Shown: one piece after another, positions 1-64,000 of the stretch | Layout of the letters: the number at the start of each line of letters is the position of its first letter | Position numbering within the stretch: the stretch's first letter is position 1 | Source: Cristatella mucedo | Taxonomy: Eukaryota > Bryozoa > Phylactolaemata > Cristatellidae | Length of the DNA stretch: 64,000 nt | Reading direction: 5' to 3' | Assembly: GCA_009760855.2 (NCBI GenBank) | Contig: WPIO01000012.1 | Coordinates: 3,072,001 to 3,136,000, forward strand | Position numbers and translations under genes: made by a program | Notes under the pieces: model-generated | What the model saw: only the letters and a program-made list of their open reading frames with translations | Told to the model about the DNA's origin: nothing | Database searches by the model: none

Positions 1-63
1 TTGTTTGTTGACAGCATTGAGCAAGATCTCTTGTTTTTCTACCCTTGCTCGGTATTATTTCAG

Positions 64-55490
<55,427 letters not shown>

Positions 55491-56149
55491 CGACGAGGGT
55501 GAGCTCTAAAGAGGCTGCGCCAGGTGAGGTCGGCGCGCCTGCCAAGGTCTCGCGTTGCAGTGCTAGCCGTCGCAGACGACTGAGGTCCGCCGCCTGGTCA
55601 GGGCGTTCTTTGGCAATCAGGAGCCCTGCGGATCTCACTTCGTGATTCCCTTATTGCCACCTTGACCCAACGCGAGGCCGGACCTACCTTGACCTGACCG
55701 GGTTTTGAATCCTGGCTTGCCTTGACCTGACGTGGTCCCAAGCTTGGGCTTGAACAATGCTCCTCTGCAGCGGTCGGCCCGCGGCTCCTGCCGATTCCTT
55801 CGTCCTGCACCTTCCTTGCTGACCTTCCTGCGCTGTCCGTAAGGCCCTGTGGCAGGCTGTCCTGCCGCCACCCGCCAGCAAGGCGCTCTGGCGCCCCAGA
55901 GTTCTTCATGGTCACATGCTCCGGTGCCCAGAGCGCTTCACTCCTCAAGAACCCAGAGGACGTGACGTGGGTCAAGGGCTGCTTGCCATTCGATGCCTCT
56001 CTTCTGCGCGCCTGGCTGTTCGGTTGCCTTAGGAGATGTCGTCATTCTCCTGTGGGGGTGGCCTCTCTGGCCTAGGCTTAGTCCTGGACATGCCTTTGCC
56101 TGTGTGGTCGTATGGCAAAGCAGATGTGGCTTCCGCTGTGCTGTGATAT

Positions 56150-56232
56150 AATAATAATGCACTTGATAAAGCGCCCTCAGAGAACTCAATCTCTTTCTAG
56201 GCGCTTTACATTTGCTGGAAAGGGAAATTGCA
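56150..56232 (-). mobile_element. LINE-A 3' tail fragment
   Basis: ataataatgcacttgataaa, gcgccctcagagaactcaat, ctttctaggcgctttacatt: the minus-strand LINE-A tail, probably inside the ATRX 3' UTR. Confidence 0.85.
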
Positions 56233-56670
56233 GCGCTGCTCGCGACACTGCAGTGTAGCGTCACTCTGCCTTTTTCTTTCAGAGCATAAGCGTAAGTGAC
56301 TTCGTTATTTATTCCTGGTGCATTGGGCAGTCGGATTGCCTAAGCTGGACCGATGGAGAGGATGTGATGGCCGTAGCGGAACCGTGCTAGCAGACGACCA
56401 GCTGGCTGGTTTCCGAGCCAGCCGTGCCGTACCACGTGCTTGCAAACTCCGGGGGGGGGGTGCACTGGGGCCGTGCCAGAGCTGCAACTTGTAACCTGCC
56501 ACCCTTGCCGCTCCTTCCGCATCGTCTGCTGTCTGCTCAGTGGATAGAATTCCGTGCGCCCAGGCCGGTCCCGCCCCTCGAGTGTGCACAAAAGTGCTTT
56601 ACACACTGCAAACCTTTGTTATTTGTCTCGGGCTATGCCTACTCAAATTAGCAACCTTAAGTTGAGCTTT

Positions 56671-56676
56671 AATAAA
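56671..56676 (+). terminator. Candidate poly(A) signal AATAAA for ATRX
   Basis: AATAAA lies 1.18 kb after the ATRX stop and is followed about 55 nt later by a GT-rich stretch. If used, the 3' UTR would include a minus-strand LINE-A tail at 56150-56232. I noticed no closer canonical AATAAA. Confidence 0.4.
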
Positions 56677-58164
56677 CATAATATAAATATCGTCCGGAGC
56701 AACTTTGTCAATTAGCAGCGATGCGCTCGGGACTCGGTGCTGTGGGATGTGCACCTTCACTGGCATTCTGCCGGCCATTGATGCTAACGTCAGCAGTAAA
56801 GATGTCAAGGCAAAATTTCATCATTCTGTGCTCTGGGCCGCTCAACCACTGATGGCCTAGCCCCAGTGTGGGACACGACAATGGGGGTCGGTTACTAGTC
56901 GTGCGACCTACAGCTGGCCTGAATATGCTTCAACTGAGTTGTCTTCAAGTGTGGTCTGAGTAGCTGCCTGAATTTGACGTCTTTCTGCTAGCTTGCAGGG
57001 GAAAGATCAGCTGTTTCAACGGCCTCATCGATGTAGCAACGGCAGAGTTTTTGCTGCAATCAATCACCCCTCCCCCACTCTTGCAGTGAGCAATTAAGGA
57101 TTGCCAGCTGATTGACTCGACTCACGACCTCGAAGTTATGTGAATTATTTTTTAGAAAACCCTATTAGTATGGAGTTTACTGCAGTGTGACTGAAAAGCA
57201 TTGGTTACCACCGTACGTCACCAACGGCTAAGTTGTCGGCGCAAATGGGCTCTTCATGCTGCTGCGACAGATAGGCCGTTGACTAATCGCTTATTCTGAG
57301 TGTCATGTCAAAAACTGGCCCTTTATGAGCATGCTAACTAGGTCATTATGTCCCCCAAGGGCTTCAGTAGACATGCTTCGCTCTATAATCATTATACCCG
57401 TTTGGTTTGGAGCAGCAAATTATTAAATTTATAAGGATCAAAGGTAGGTGCATGCAATTGTTTGATGCGCTGGTGTGCGGCCACATGCCTCTGCCACGTG
57501 ACTCGGGGATCAACCGTGGACGTCTTATCAGCAATAAGGAAGGAGATAGCTTTGCTGCTGTTTTCTTAGCGACCTGCCCCTGAGCGGTTGCTCAATACTC
57601 GACCGTGTGGACGAGTTGCAGTCACGAGGGAGGCATCGCCGGTCGCCTCTTGGGAGTTCTGCTCTGCTCTGCTTGCTATGTAAAGGAACGTGAGCAACCA
57701 ACCGTGGCCAGGCCTGATATTGTCGGATCAGATGAATGCGGTGGCGGCCGGATTCTGAGAGGGACAGCTGCTTTATGGCTGCATGCGAGCTAGCCGCTTG
57801 TTTCCCGAAGCCGCTCTCTCTCCTTGCAAGATGCCCACGATCGACCCGGGAAGCCCAACTATTTACGACCAGCTGAGCCGACACAAGCTCTCGTATCCGT
57901 GAGCTCCTGCCGCAAGCCAGCTGGGCAAGCGAGGATCGCATTGCTCTGCTCCTAACTCTCCTACTTGAAACTTTCAGCCTGTGCCGAGTGCAGTGCGACC
58001 GACAGAGAACCGACACTCGGAGCCACGACGGTACCTCACGTCGAGGACTTGCTCGATGATTGCTCGGTGCCGACGGATTAGGCAGAGCTCTATCGGTAGC
58101 CCCTCCTATCAGCACCAAATGTGCGAATGCTCTCAATTTGTCTATCTCTTTTTGCCTGTCAGTT

Positions 58165-58165
<1 letters not shown>

Positions 58166-58237
<72 letters not shown>
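58166..58237 (+). repeat. (CT)n microsatellite
   Basis: About 70 bp of CT on the plus strand. Confidence 0.97.
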
Positions 58238-58239
<2 letters not shown>

Positions 58240-59353
58240 GTTGCTCTCTCACTGGCTGAACGACCGGTCTTTTAGCTAGACTTGGCGACCATTGCCTGTT
58301 GGATTCCCATGCGATCATCTCGCGTAAGCACGACTGAATGCGTGCAGATGGCCGGTGGCTAAAGCATCGCCAGGCAGTGCTAGCCGGCGGTGCATTGTGC
58401 AGTACAGTGCCGCGAACAGAAAATAGTTTTTAACGCGTCCGTCGAAAGCAGCTTTGACTTGTCAGTTGAAAGTGGTTCGTGACGTCTTTCAAAAATGGTG
58501 AGTTGGTAAAACTTAAGCTCTGGTGTGGGAGGCCGTGGGCTGAACTCCGGATGCCGACAAGCTCTCTTTTCCTCCCTCGCCCAAAGTAGCAGATCCTTTG
58601 GGTTTCGGTATTGCCGATCGTTATGAATCTGGGCGTCGGCTAGGCGACATCTACCTTTACCACAGCAAAAAACGTCCGACGGACAGACAGCATGGAGGTG
58701 CATCTGAAGGTTGCAAAGTCTATGGCACGGGTGGGGGGGCTGTGACCAGATGTAAACGGCGATCGTCCGACGGGGTGATTCGGTCCAGGCTGCTGCAGCA
58801 CTCGATCGATCCCGTGGCAGCGGCGGCCGCCAGCATTTCCCTCGAGCCTCGCCTCGCCGTCGTTTTCCTTTCAAAAAGGGATGCCACGTACTGAACTTCG
58901 TCGGCTCCCCATTCACGCTGACTACCCGGCTGTACGACGCTTATCGCAGCCGAGGGCCTTTCCCGAACCTTAACCCTTCCCTTATCTCCGTTAGCTCCAG
59001 GTCAGCGCTAGTTTCGCCCAAATTGGGTGCCAACATGCTCATTTAGCAGCACGAGCATGATTAAGTTTGCAGTGTCTTTTCATGCATGCAGGTATAACTA
59101 TGCATGTAATTGCTTTTAAAGCATAACGTACGAAGTATACGTTCCTGTAGGTTGTAATTCTAGCTGATACGGCGTCGTCTATGGAAAGATAGAGCTCACT
59201 TAGTCTATTTAAGGATTGAGCAATCGGCGAAGTGCTCATAGAAAGAAGCTCATACGTCGTCCCTACGTCGTCGTTTGGCACAGAGCCAGCTCACTTCCCG
59301 CTCATCCTTCTGAACAAACGGCACCGTATTAGCTGTCGGAGTCAGGGAGATCG

Positions 59354-59356
<3 letters not shown>
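58238..59356 (+). other. Intergenic stretch
   Basis: 1.1 kb between two (CT)n tracts; no recognised features. Confidence 0.45.

Positions 59357-59438
<82 letters not shown>
59357..59438 (+). repeat. (CT)n microsatellite
   Basis: 82 bp of CT on the plus strand, followed at 59446-59490 by a LINE-A/S2-type tail fragment (agagattaagctctcttaag; gtgctatacaaat). Confidence 0.95.
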
Positions 59439-59442
<4 letters not shown>

Positions 59443-59644
59443 GGATAGAGATTAAGCTCTCTTAAGGTGCTATACAAATGCTATACAAATTCATATACAT
59501 AATGCACATATGTATATGTGTGTATATATATACATGCATATGTGCGTGTATGTGTAATTGCACAGATTTAAATATACTTAATTACTTATATTTCTATGTA
59601 CGTATGTGTAACTAAAATGTTTTTAAATATTAACGTTCATATAT

Positions 59645-60240
59645 ACATAAGCCGGCGGTGCCGTGCCTTGCCGGGGTCGCGGGTGCTACCCGGACCTCCC
59701 GGTTCAGGTACAGGGACTACACGCCTTCCGAGCCGGTAATGGCGTATGAGACGCCAAGCAGCTTCAATGCCGTTTGCTCTGCGCGTGGAACGCCGAGGTC
59801 CGTCAGGCAAGCTTCATTGCTCGGCCACAAGCGGCCTCGAGCTTCGACCGTTCGAAATGGAACGGTGTCACACACCGCCGACCGGTAGCCCGCGATCAGG
59901 ACAAGGAATGGGCAATTGCTGCACACGCCAGGGTATCGTCGCGGGCCGTCTAATGGTGCCGTCACATCAACGATTACAATATCGAAGCATTGCGCATCGC
60001 AAGGTCTGGCTCTCAAGCTGGACCATCGGCAAGCGGGAGGGCGCGGCCTGCCGACATGCAGGTGAGCGAGGTGGCCGGGAGAGCTCTGACTGTGCGGCCC
60101 AGAACCAGGTTATGTGGGGCCGCGATCGCACGCAGCATCAACCGGCGGTGGCTCAGCACGTGGCAAACGGTCTTTGCCTCCGTGTGGTATAGGCGGCAGC
60201 TGGTAACCGTCCCAGGGTATGGCTGACTTCTAGCGGCAGC
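59645..60240 (-). mobile_element. 3' end of an R2/NeSL-type LINE: restriction-like endonuclease region
   Basis: Read on the minus strand from about 60240: CRLYHTEAKTVCHVLSHRRL then AIAAPHNLVLGRTVRALPA, which fits the zinc-knuckle pattern C..C...ET..HVL..C....RHN of R2/NeSL-like elements. After a frameshift comes CFDIVIVDVTAPLDGP, like the PD..(V)DVT.P catalytic region of their PD-(D/E)XK endonuclease, then SNEACLTDLGVPRAEQTALK and LGVSYAITGS. The frameshift and a stop show a relic. The GC-rich composition differs from its A/T-rich left flank. Confidence 0.6.
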
Positions 60241-60244
60241 CACT

Positions 60245-60365
60245 GGCGAAGTCTGCTGGCTACCGAAAGCCGCTTGAGCTGTGAGTTCGCTATACAAAGC
60301 TCTCTTGCGTAACACCCGCATAGTCTTCGTGGCTTTGTGGAGATACTGACGGAAATGTAATGAAA
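60245..60365 (+). mobile_element. LINE-B 3' tail fragment (plus strand)
   Basis: gctaccgaaagccgcttgag, ttgcgtaacacccgcatagt, then an aatgt-type pentameric end (gaaatgtaatgaaatgtaat). Confidence 0.8.
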
Positions 60366-60416
60366 TGTAATGTGCATTACAGTACATTGCATGTATACAT
60401 GCATTATTTCTGCTAG

Positions 60417-60517
60417 TACAAAGCCGCGAGTACTATATGGGTGTTACGCTCTAGTTATTGATAGCGAACCTAAAAGCCCACGAGACTTTCCGCTTCGCAT
60501 TCGCGGTAGCCAACAGA
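60417..60517 (-). mobile_element. LINE-B 3' tail fragment (minus strand)
   Basis: The reverse complement has gttggctaccgcgaatgcga and gcgtaacacccatatagtac, i.e. the LINE-B tail facing the one at 60245-60365. Confidence 0.7.
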
Positions 60518-60521
60518 TCCA

Positions 60522-61042
60522 AGGTTTCTGTCGCTTTATTTTAGGTCACTTCATTCTTTGGCTCCAGCCCATCTCTCAGATCTACTCCCCCACCCACCAG
60601 CCCAAGCATCGTACCACCCGCTTTTCGGAATCCAATAGTTTAACAATACCTCGTACAAACCTCAAATCCTTTGGAGACCGTGCATTTAGTTCGTATGCTC
60701 CCAAAGCCTGGAACTCCCTCCCGACTTGCGTCAGAACATCTCCTGACTTGACCACATTTAAAAAGAACTTTAAAACGCCTATTTAGGACAGCATTTAGTG
60801 GGTCCCTGTGATTCTTCCTTCATGTGCTTATTCGTGCAGACACTGTGCAGGCTGCCACTAACCACACTTGCATGCTGACCCTGTGCATGTCACCCCTAAC
60901 CATGTTATTATTGTTGTTGATCAAGCATGATATTACTCACCATTCAATCGCGTTTCCCTTTGTAGCAAATGTAAAGCGCCTAGAAAGAGATTGAGTTCTC
61001 TGAGGGCATTTTATCGAGTGCATTATCATTATTATTATTATT
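60522..61042 (+). mobile_element. LINE-A copy 9, 3' fragment
   Basis: C-terminal coding end (FGDRAFSSYAPKAWNSLPTC, RTSPDLTTFKKNFKTPI), the 3' untranslated region and an ATT-rich tail. It faces a minus-strand LINE-A copy beginning 44 bp to the right. Confidence 0.9.
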
Positions 61043-61085
61043 ACGAAACAGAGATAAAGTAAAAAGCGTTGCTGAGGGCAGTAGA

Positions 61086-61935
61086 GGAAGTGAGTAATAA
61101 TAATAATAATAATACTGTACTTGATAAAGCGCCCTCAGAGAACTTAATCTCTTTCTAGGCGCTTTACATTTGCTGCAAAGGGAAATGCAATTAAATGGTA
61201 AGTAAAATCATGCTTGAAAAACAAACAAAATGAATAACATGGTTAGGGGTGACATGCACAGGGTCAGCATGTGAATGTGGTCAGTGGCAGCCTGCACAGT
61301 GTCAGCACGCATATGCACATCAAGGACGAATCACAGGGATCCACTAAATGCTGTCCTAAATAGGCGTTTTAAAGTTCTTTTTAATGTGGTCAAGTCAGGA
61401 GATGTTCTGACGCAAGTCGGGAGGGAGTTCCAGGCTTTGGGAGCATACGAACTACATGCACGGTCTCCAAAGGATTTGAGGTTTCTACGAGGTATTTCTA
61501 GACTGTTGGATTCCGAAAAGCCGGTGGTACGATGCTTGGCCGGATGGGGGAGTATGTCGGAGAGATAGGCTGGAGCCATAGAATGAAGGGACCTAAAAGT
61601 GAGCGACAAGACCTTAAAGTCAATCCGTTGCTTGACTGGTAGCCAGTGCAGGTCGGCGAGAAGTGGAGTAATGTGGCAACTACGACGCTCACGACAGACA
61701 AGCCTAGCTGCAGAGTTTTGCACAAGCTGCAATCGCCTGATCGCACATGCTGGTAGGCCAGTAAGCAGTGAGTTGCAGAAGTCGAGACGGGATGTCACGA
61801 ATGCATGGACCAACTTAGAAGTGGTATCCTTATCTAAACAAGCCCGAATTTTAGCAATATTATGAAGCTGAAAATAGGCAGATTTGACCGTGGAGCTGAT
61901 ATGGTCGTCTAACGAGAGGTCGCTTTGGAATATGC
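61086..61935 (-). mobile_element. LINE-A copy 10, 3' fragment with a clean frame
   Basis: The minus strand has an uninterrupted frame (61331-61813) reading VHAFVTSRLDFCNSLLTGLP, VQNSAARLVCRERRSCHITP, LLADLHWLPVKQRIDFKVLS and SFGDRACSSYAPKAWNSLPT, then the full tail and (AAT)n at 61096-61112. Truncated at about 61935. Confidence 0.92.
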
Positions 61936-63554
61936 TTTATTAAGTACAGTATTATAGTAATATGGAAGTAGCAGGGACAAGACGGCTGGAAAGGATGAGG
62001 CACAGTTAACAGTACATGAGAAGAGAAGATGTCGTCGCGTAGCGTGAGCTTAATTTCAGAGCGGTGGCGCCATTGCTAGTCGCAAGCAGCAAGAGTCTAC
62101 TGTTAGAGAGATGAGTTGGACTTGGGAATTCTGAGCCGGAAGCAGCCGAGTGCTGCACCACGCCGTCTAGCGAATCACCTCCAAGCTGTGCACTCGCAGC
62201 GAACAACCGGAAGAGCTCTCTAGTTCTCTCCAAAAATATGCATGTGTCTATGTTTTAGTCCCATAATGAAAAAGGAAACACCCGACTGGCCGTCTAGCAG
62301 ACTCGTACAGACTTTCAATATATAGCCGCGTCTTTTTTATGGCAGCACAACGGTCGTATGCACTCGTCACACTTCTGTTACTACCCTTTGCCGTAAGTGC
62401 CGCTGCTGACTTCATTCCGTGGTTTCCGCCGGCAAAAACTGCATTCGGCTCCTTCGGGTATTTGTACGAGTACGTGTGTACTGACTGACATTGAGATTGC
62501 CGCTTTGCCACCGGAAGCAGCTCGAGGCCGGCGGTCGTTGCGGGCTGCAGGCAGGAGGAGCATGCTGGCGGCTGCCCCGCGTCTGCCCAGCCGAGAGCGT
62601 GCTTACCGGCAGCTGGGTGTACGCTCGGGAGAGAGGGTTTCCTCTTGGATTGCACTGCCTCTCATTCTAAGACCCACCCGCCGTTGCGTTTCTCGACTGG
62701 GCGCACCGCTTTAAGCTACTGCCAACCAGAGCTGCCAGATGGCGGCGGCCGCGTTCGCGGCAGCTGAATTGCTTGCACTTAGTAACTGCTCGGCAGCATG
62801 GTTGCTCAACGTCATCGCATCGGTGCCACGGTCTCCTCCTACAGCCTCTCTTCTCCTTCACCGAGATCAGGCAATTCCGACTGCGACACGTGTCGACTGA
62901 CCAGATCTGCCGACGTCGGACGCGTACCGGCAGTCGGTTTCGCGAGCGTTTTCGGCCGATCTCCTTAAGATGTAGATGTGCAGATTTATCTGCCCTTTAG
63001 CCTACCAGTCAGCCGCTGCTTGGCGACCCCTTCTACTCAGCAGCATCCGGAAATCGAGACAAATCGTTAGGCGGGTTTTTATTTCTTCGCTGAGCGTGTC
63101 TTTCGTATGCGCTTAGGAGTCGCAGCCCACGTGACCACCGAGCAAGCTGTGGCCCGTTCTGTTTGGCCTGTACGGCCCAACTGCCGCTTGCCGCGGTGCT
63201 TGCCACGTTCCCGCTATTGCATAGACACGATTGAATGCAGTACTACTGCAGTCGACGAACAGTTTATAGTGCATAAGTATTCATCAATGTACTGAGAACA
63301 TTGGTTGGGCCATGGTGGAGGGTACCACCTCGTCGGCACCCAACTTTGCTCTACCCCAGCAGGCATCGAAGCGATAAAAATGGCCAAAGATTCATTGGAG
63401 AAACTATTCAACAGCCTGCTTAACAGCTAAGACTGCAGAACGGAAGATATCCGGTGGGGAGACGTAACTTGCTGTGGCAACAACGTCTAGTCACGTAGCA
63501 CCCGGAGCCGGGCTCCCGCGTACGCTGCTCACAGAAACTGTCAAGTACTATTAA
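61936..63554 (+). other. Intergenic stretch, GC-rich at 62390-63250
   Basis: No supported gene. The part from about 62390 is richer in CG dinucleotides than most of the window (by eye) and could be the edge of a neighbouring gene or promoter. No open frame shows a recognisable domain. Confidence 0.4.
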
Positions 63555-63559
63555 TTTTA

Positions 63560-63706
63560 TTAACAGCCCTATTGCATAGCGGCAGGAGAGTTTTAACGGC
63601 TTTCACCACCACTTGCAGTTGGCCATAAAGGATCTCTCACTGAAGGATTCGAACCCACGACCTGGGTCGTAGAGAGCGAGTACCTTACCTCATGAGCTAT
63701 GAAGAA
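63560..63706 (-). mobile_element. SINE S1 copy i
   Basis: Minus-strand S1: taacagccctattgcatagc, accacttgcagttggccata, gaaggattcgaacccacgac, accttacctcatgagcta. Confidence 0.82.
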
Positions 63707-63838
63707 AAATAACTTCCAGCGAAGCATAAGTAGGCCAAAATCTCTATGTTAGCATAAGTTCAATTAAAGTATGCTTTCATGCGTCAGAGGAGGCCATGCA
63801 TTATGCCCGGCAAAAAAAATGTGTGTTTGAAAGGCTAC

Positions 63839-63871
63839 TATGCATACAGAGAGGTTATGCATACAGAGAGG
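63839..63871 (+). repeat. Two-unit 17-bp tandem repeat
   Basis: tatgcatacagagagg occurs at 63839 and again at 63856. Confidence 0.75.
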
Positions 63872-63908
63872 ATGCATTTAGGGAGTTTCGAATGTACTTC
63901 ACCACATG

Positions 63909-64000
63909 AAAAAGGTGAGCTGATTCAATCGCCTCGTTTATATAGCAGCAGAAGAGCCTTTACTACTATCGCCTCGCCGCCCCCCCCCCCCCCCCCGCTT
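63909..64000 (-). mobile_element. SINE S1 copy j, cut by window end
   Basis: Minus-strand S1 tail (gagctgattcaatcgcctcg; tatagcagcagaagagcctt) and start of the body, running into a 17-base C run at 63980-63996. Confidence 0.65.

Larger units (their letters stand above)
55491..58165 (+). other. Region downstream of ATRX
   Basis: Apart from the LINE-A tail (56150-56232) and the AATAAA at 56671, no feature is recognised. The first part is probably 3' UTR. Confidence 0.5.

Noticed and set aside
59746-60192. 148-codon plus-strand frame
   Set aside because: The minus strand of the same interval carries recognisable LINE endonuclease-type motifs, so the plus frame is a shadow.
62248-62655. 135-codon minus-strand frame
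   Set aside because: No domain, no splice or codon support; likely chance in GC-rich sequence.

Overview
This is a metazoan nuclear genome window. Its genes have spliced exons with GT-AG and some GC-AG introns. The introns are full of non-LTR retrotransposons, tRNA-derived SINEs, MITEs and long microsatellites. Nothing bacterial, phage or organellar is visible. The repeat content and large introns suggest an invertebrate animal, but I cannot name the species.

One gene fills about 85% of the window. It is a plus-strand ortholog of the SNF2-family chromatin remodeller ATRX (XNP), with its 5' end beyond the left edge. I assembled 26 exons between about 64 and 55490. From exon 2 (574) to the stop at 55488-55490 every junction phase agrees, giving one open frame of 1844 codons plus stop. 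In order the exons encode: a possible end of the ADD zinc finger (exon 1, weak); a long Ser/Asp/Glu-rich regulatory region with a DAXX-interaction-like motif and basic patches (exons 2-7, 574-6835); a basic helix before the ATPase (exon 8); helicase lobe 1 with GLGKT and DEGH boxes (exons 9-13); the linker (exons 14-16); helicase lobe 2 with the [13 protein letters not shown] box (exons 17-20); and the ATRX C-terminal segment ending in a Gln/Pro-rich tail (exons 21-26). All catalytic motifs are intact. Three of the 25 introns (20, 21 and 24) have GC donors. The inter-lobe linker holds two exon candidates (30175-30305 and 31663-31718) with the same entry and exit phase that cannot both be included.

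The introns and the 8.5 kb downstream of the gene hold recurring mobile families. LINE-A is a CR1/L2-type element with an (ATT)n tail. LINE-B is a second CR1/L2-type element with a pentameric tail. S1 is a tRNA-headed SINE ending in a GCTGTTAAATCAGCT-type tail. S2 is a tRNA-headed SINE whose 3' end resembles the LINE-A tail. There are two 170-bp TA-flanked MITEs, a Tc1/mariner relic, a relic of a dispersed uncharacterised Cys-finger protein split by a LINE-A copy, and the 3' end of a restriction-like-endonuclease (R2/NeSL-type) LINE. Long (CT)n, (TG)n, (CTG)30, (TGTC/TGCC)n and (TA)n tracts are common, and the CT and TG tracts all run in the same orientation on the plus strand.

Downstream of 55490 there is a candidate poly(A) signal at 56671, then repeats. 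I see no convincing second host gene; a GC-rich stretch at 62390-63250 could be the edge of one.
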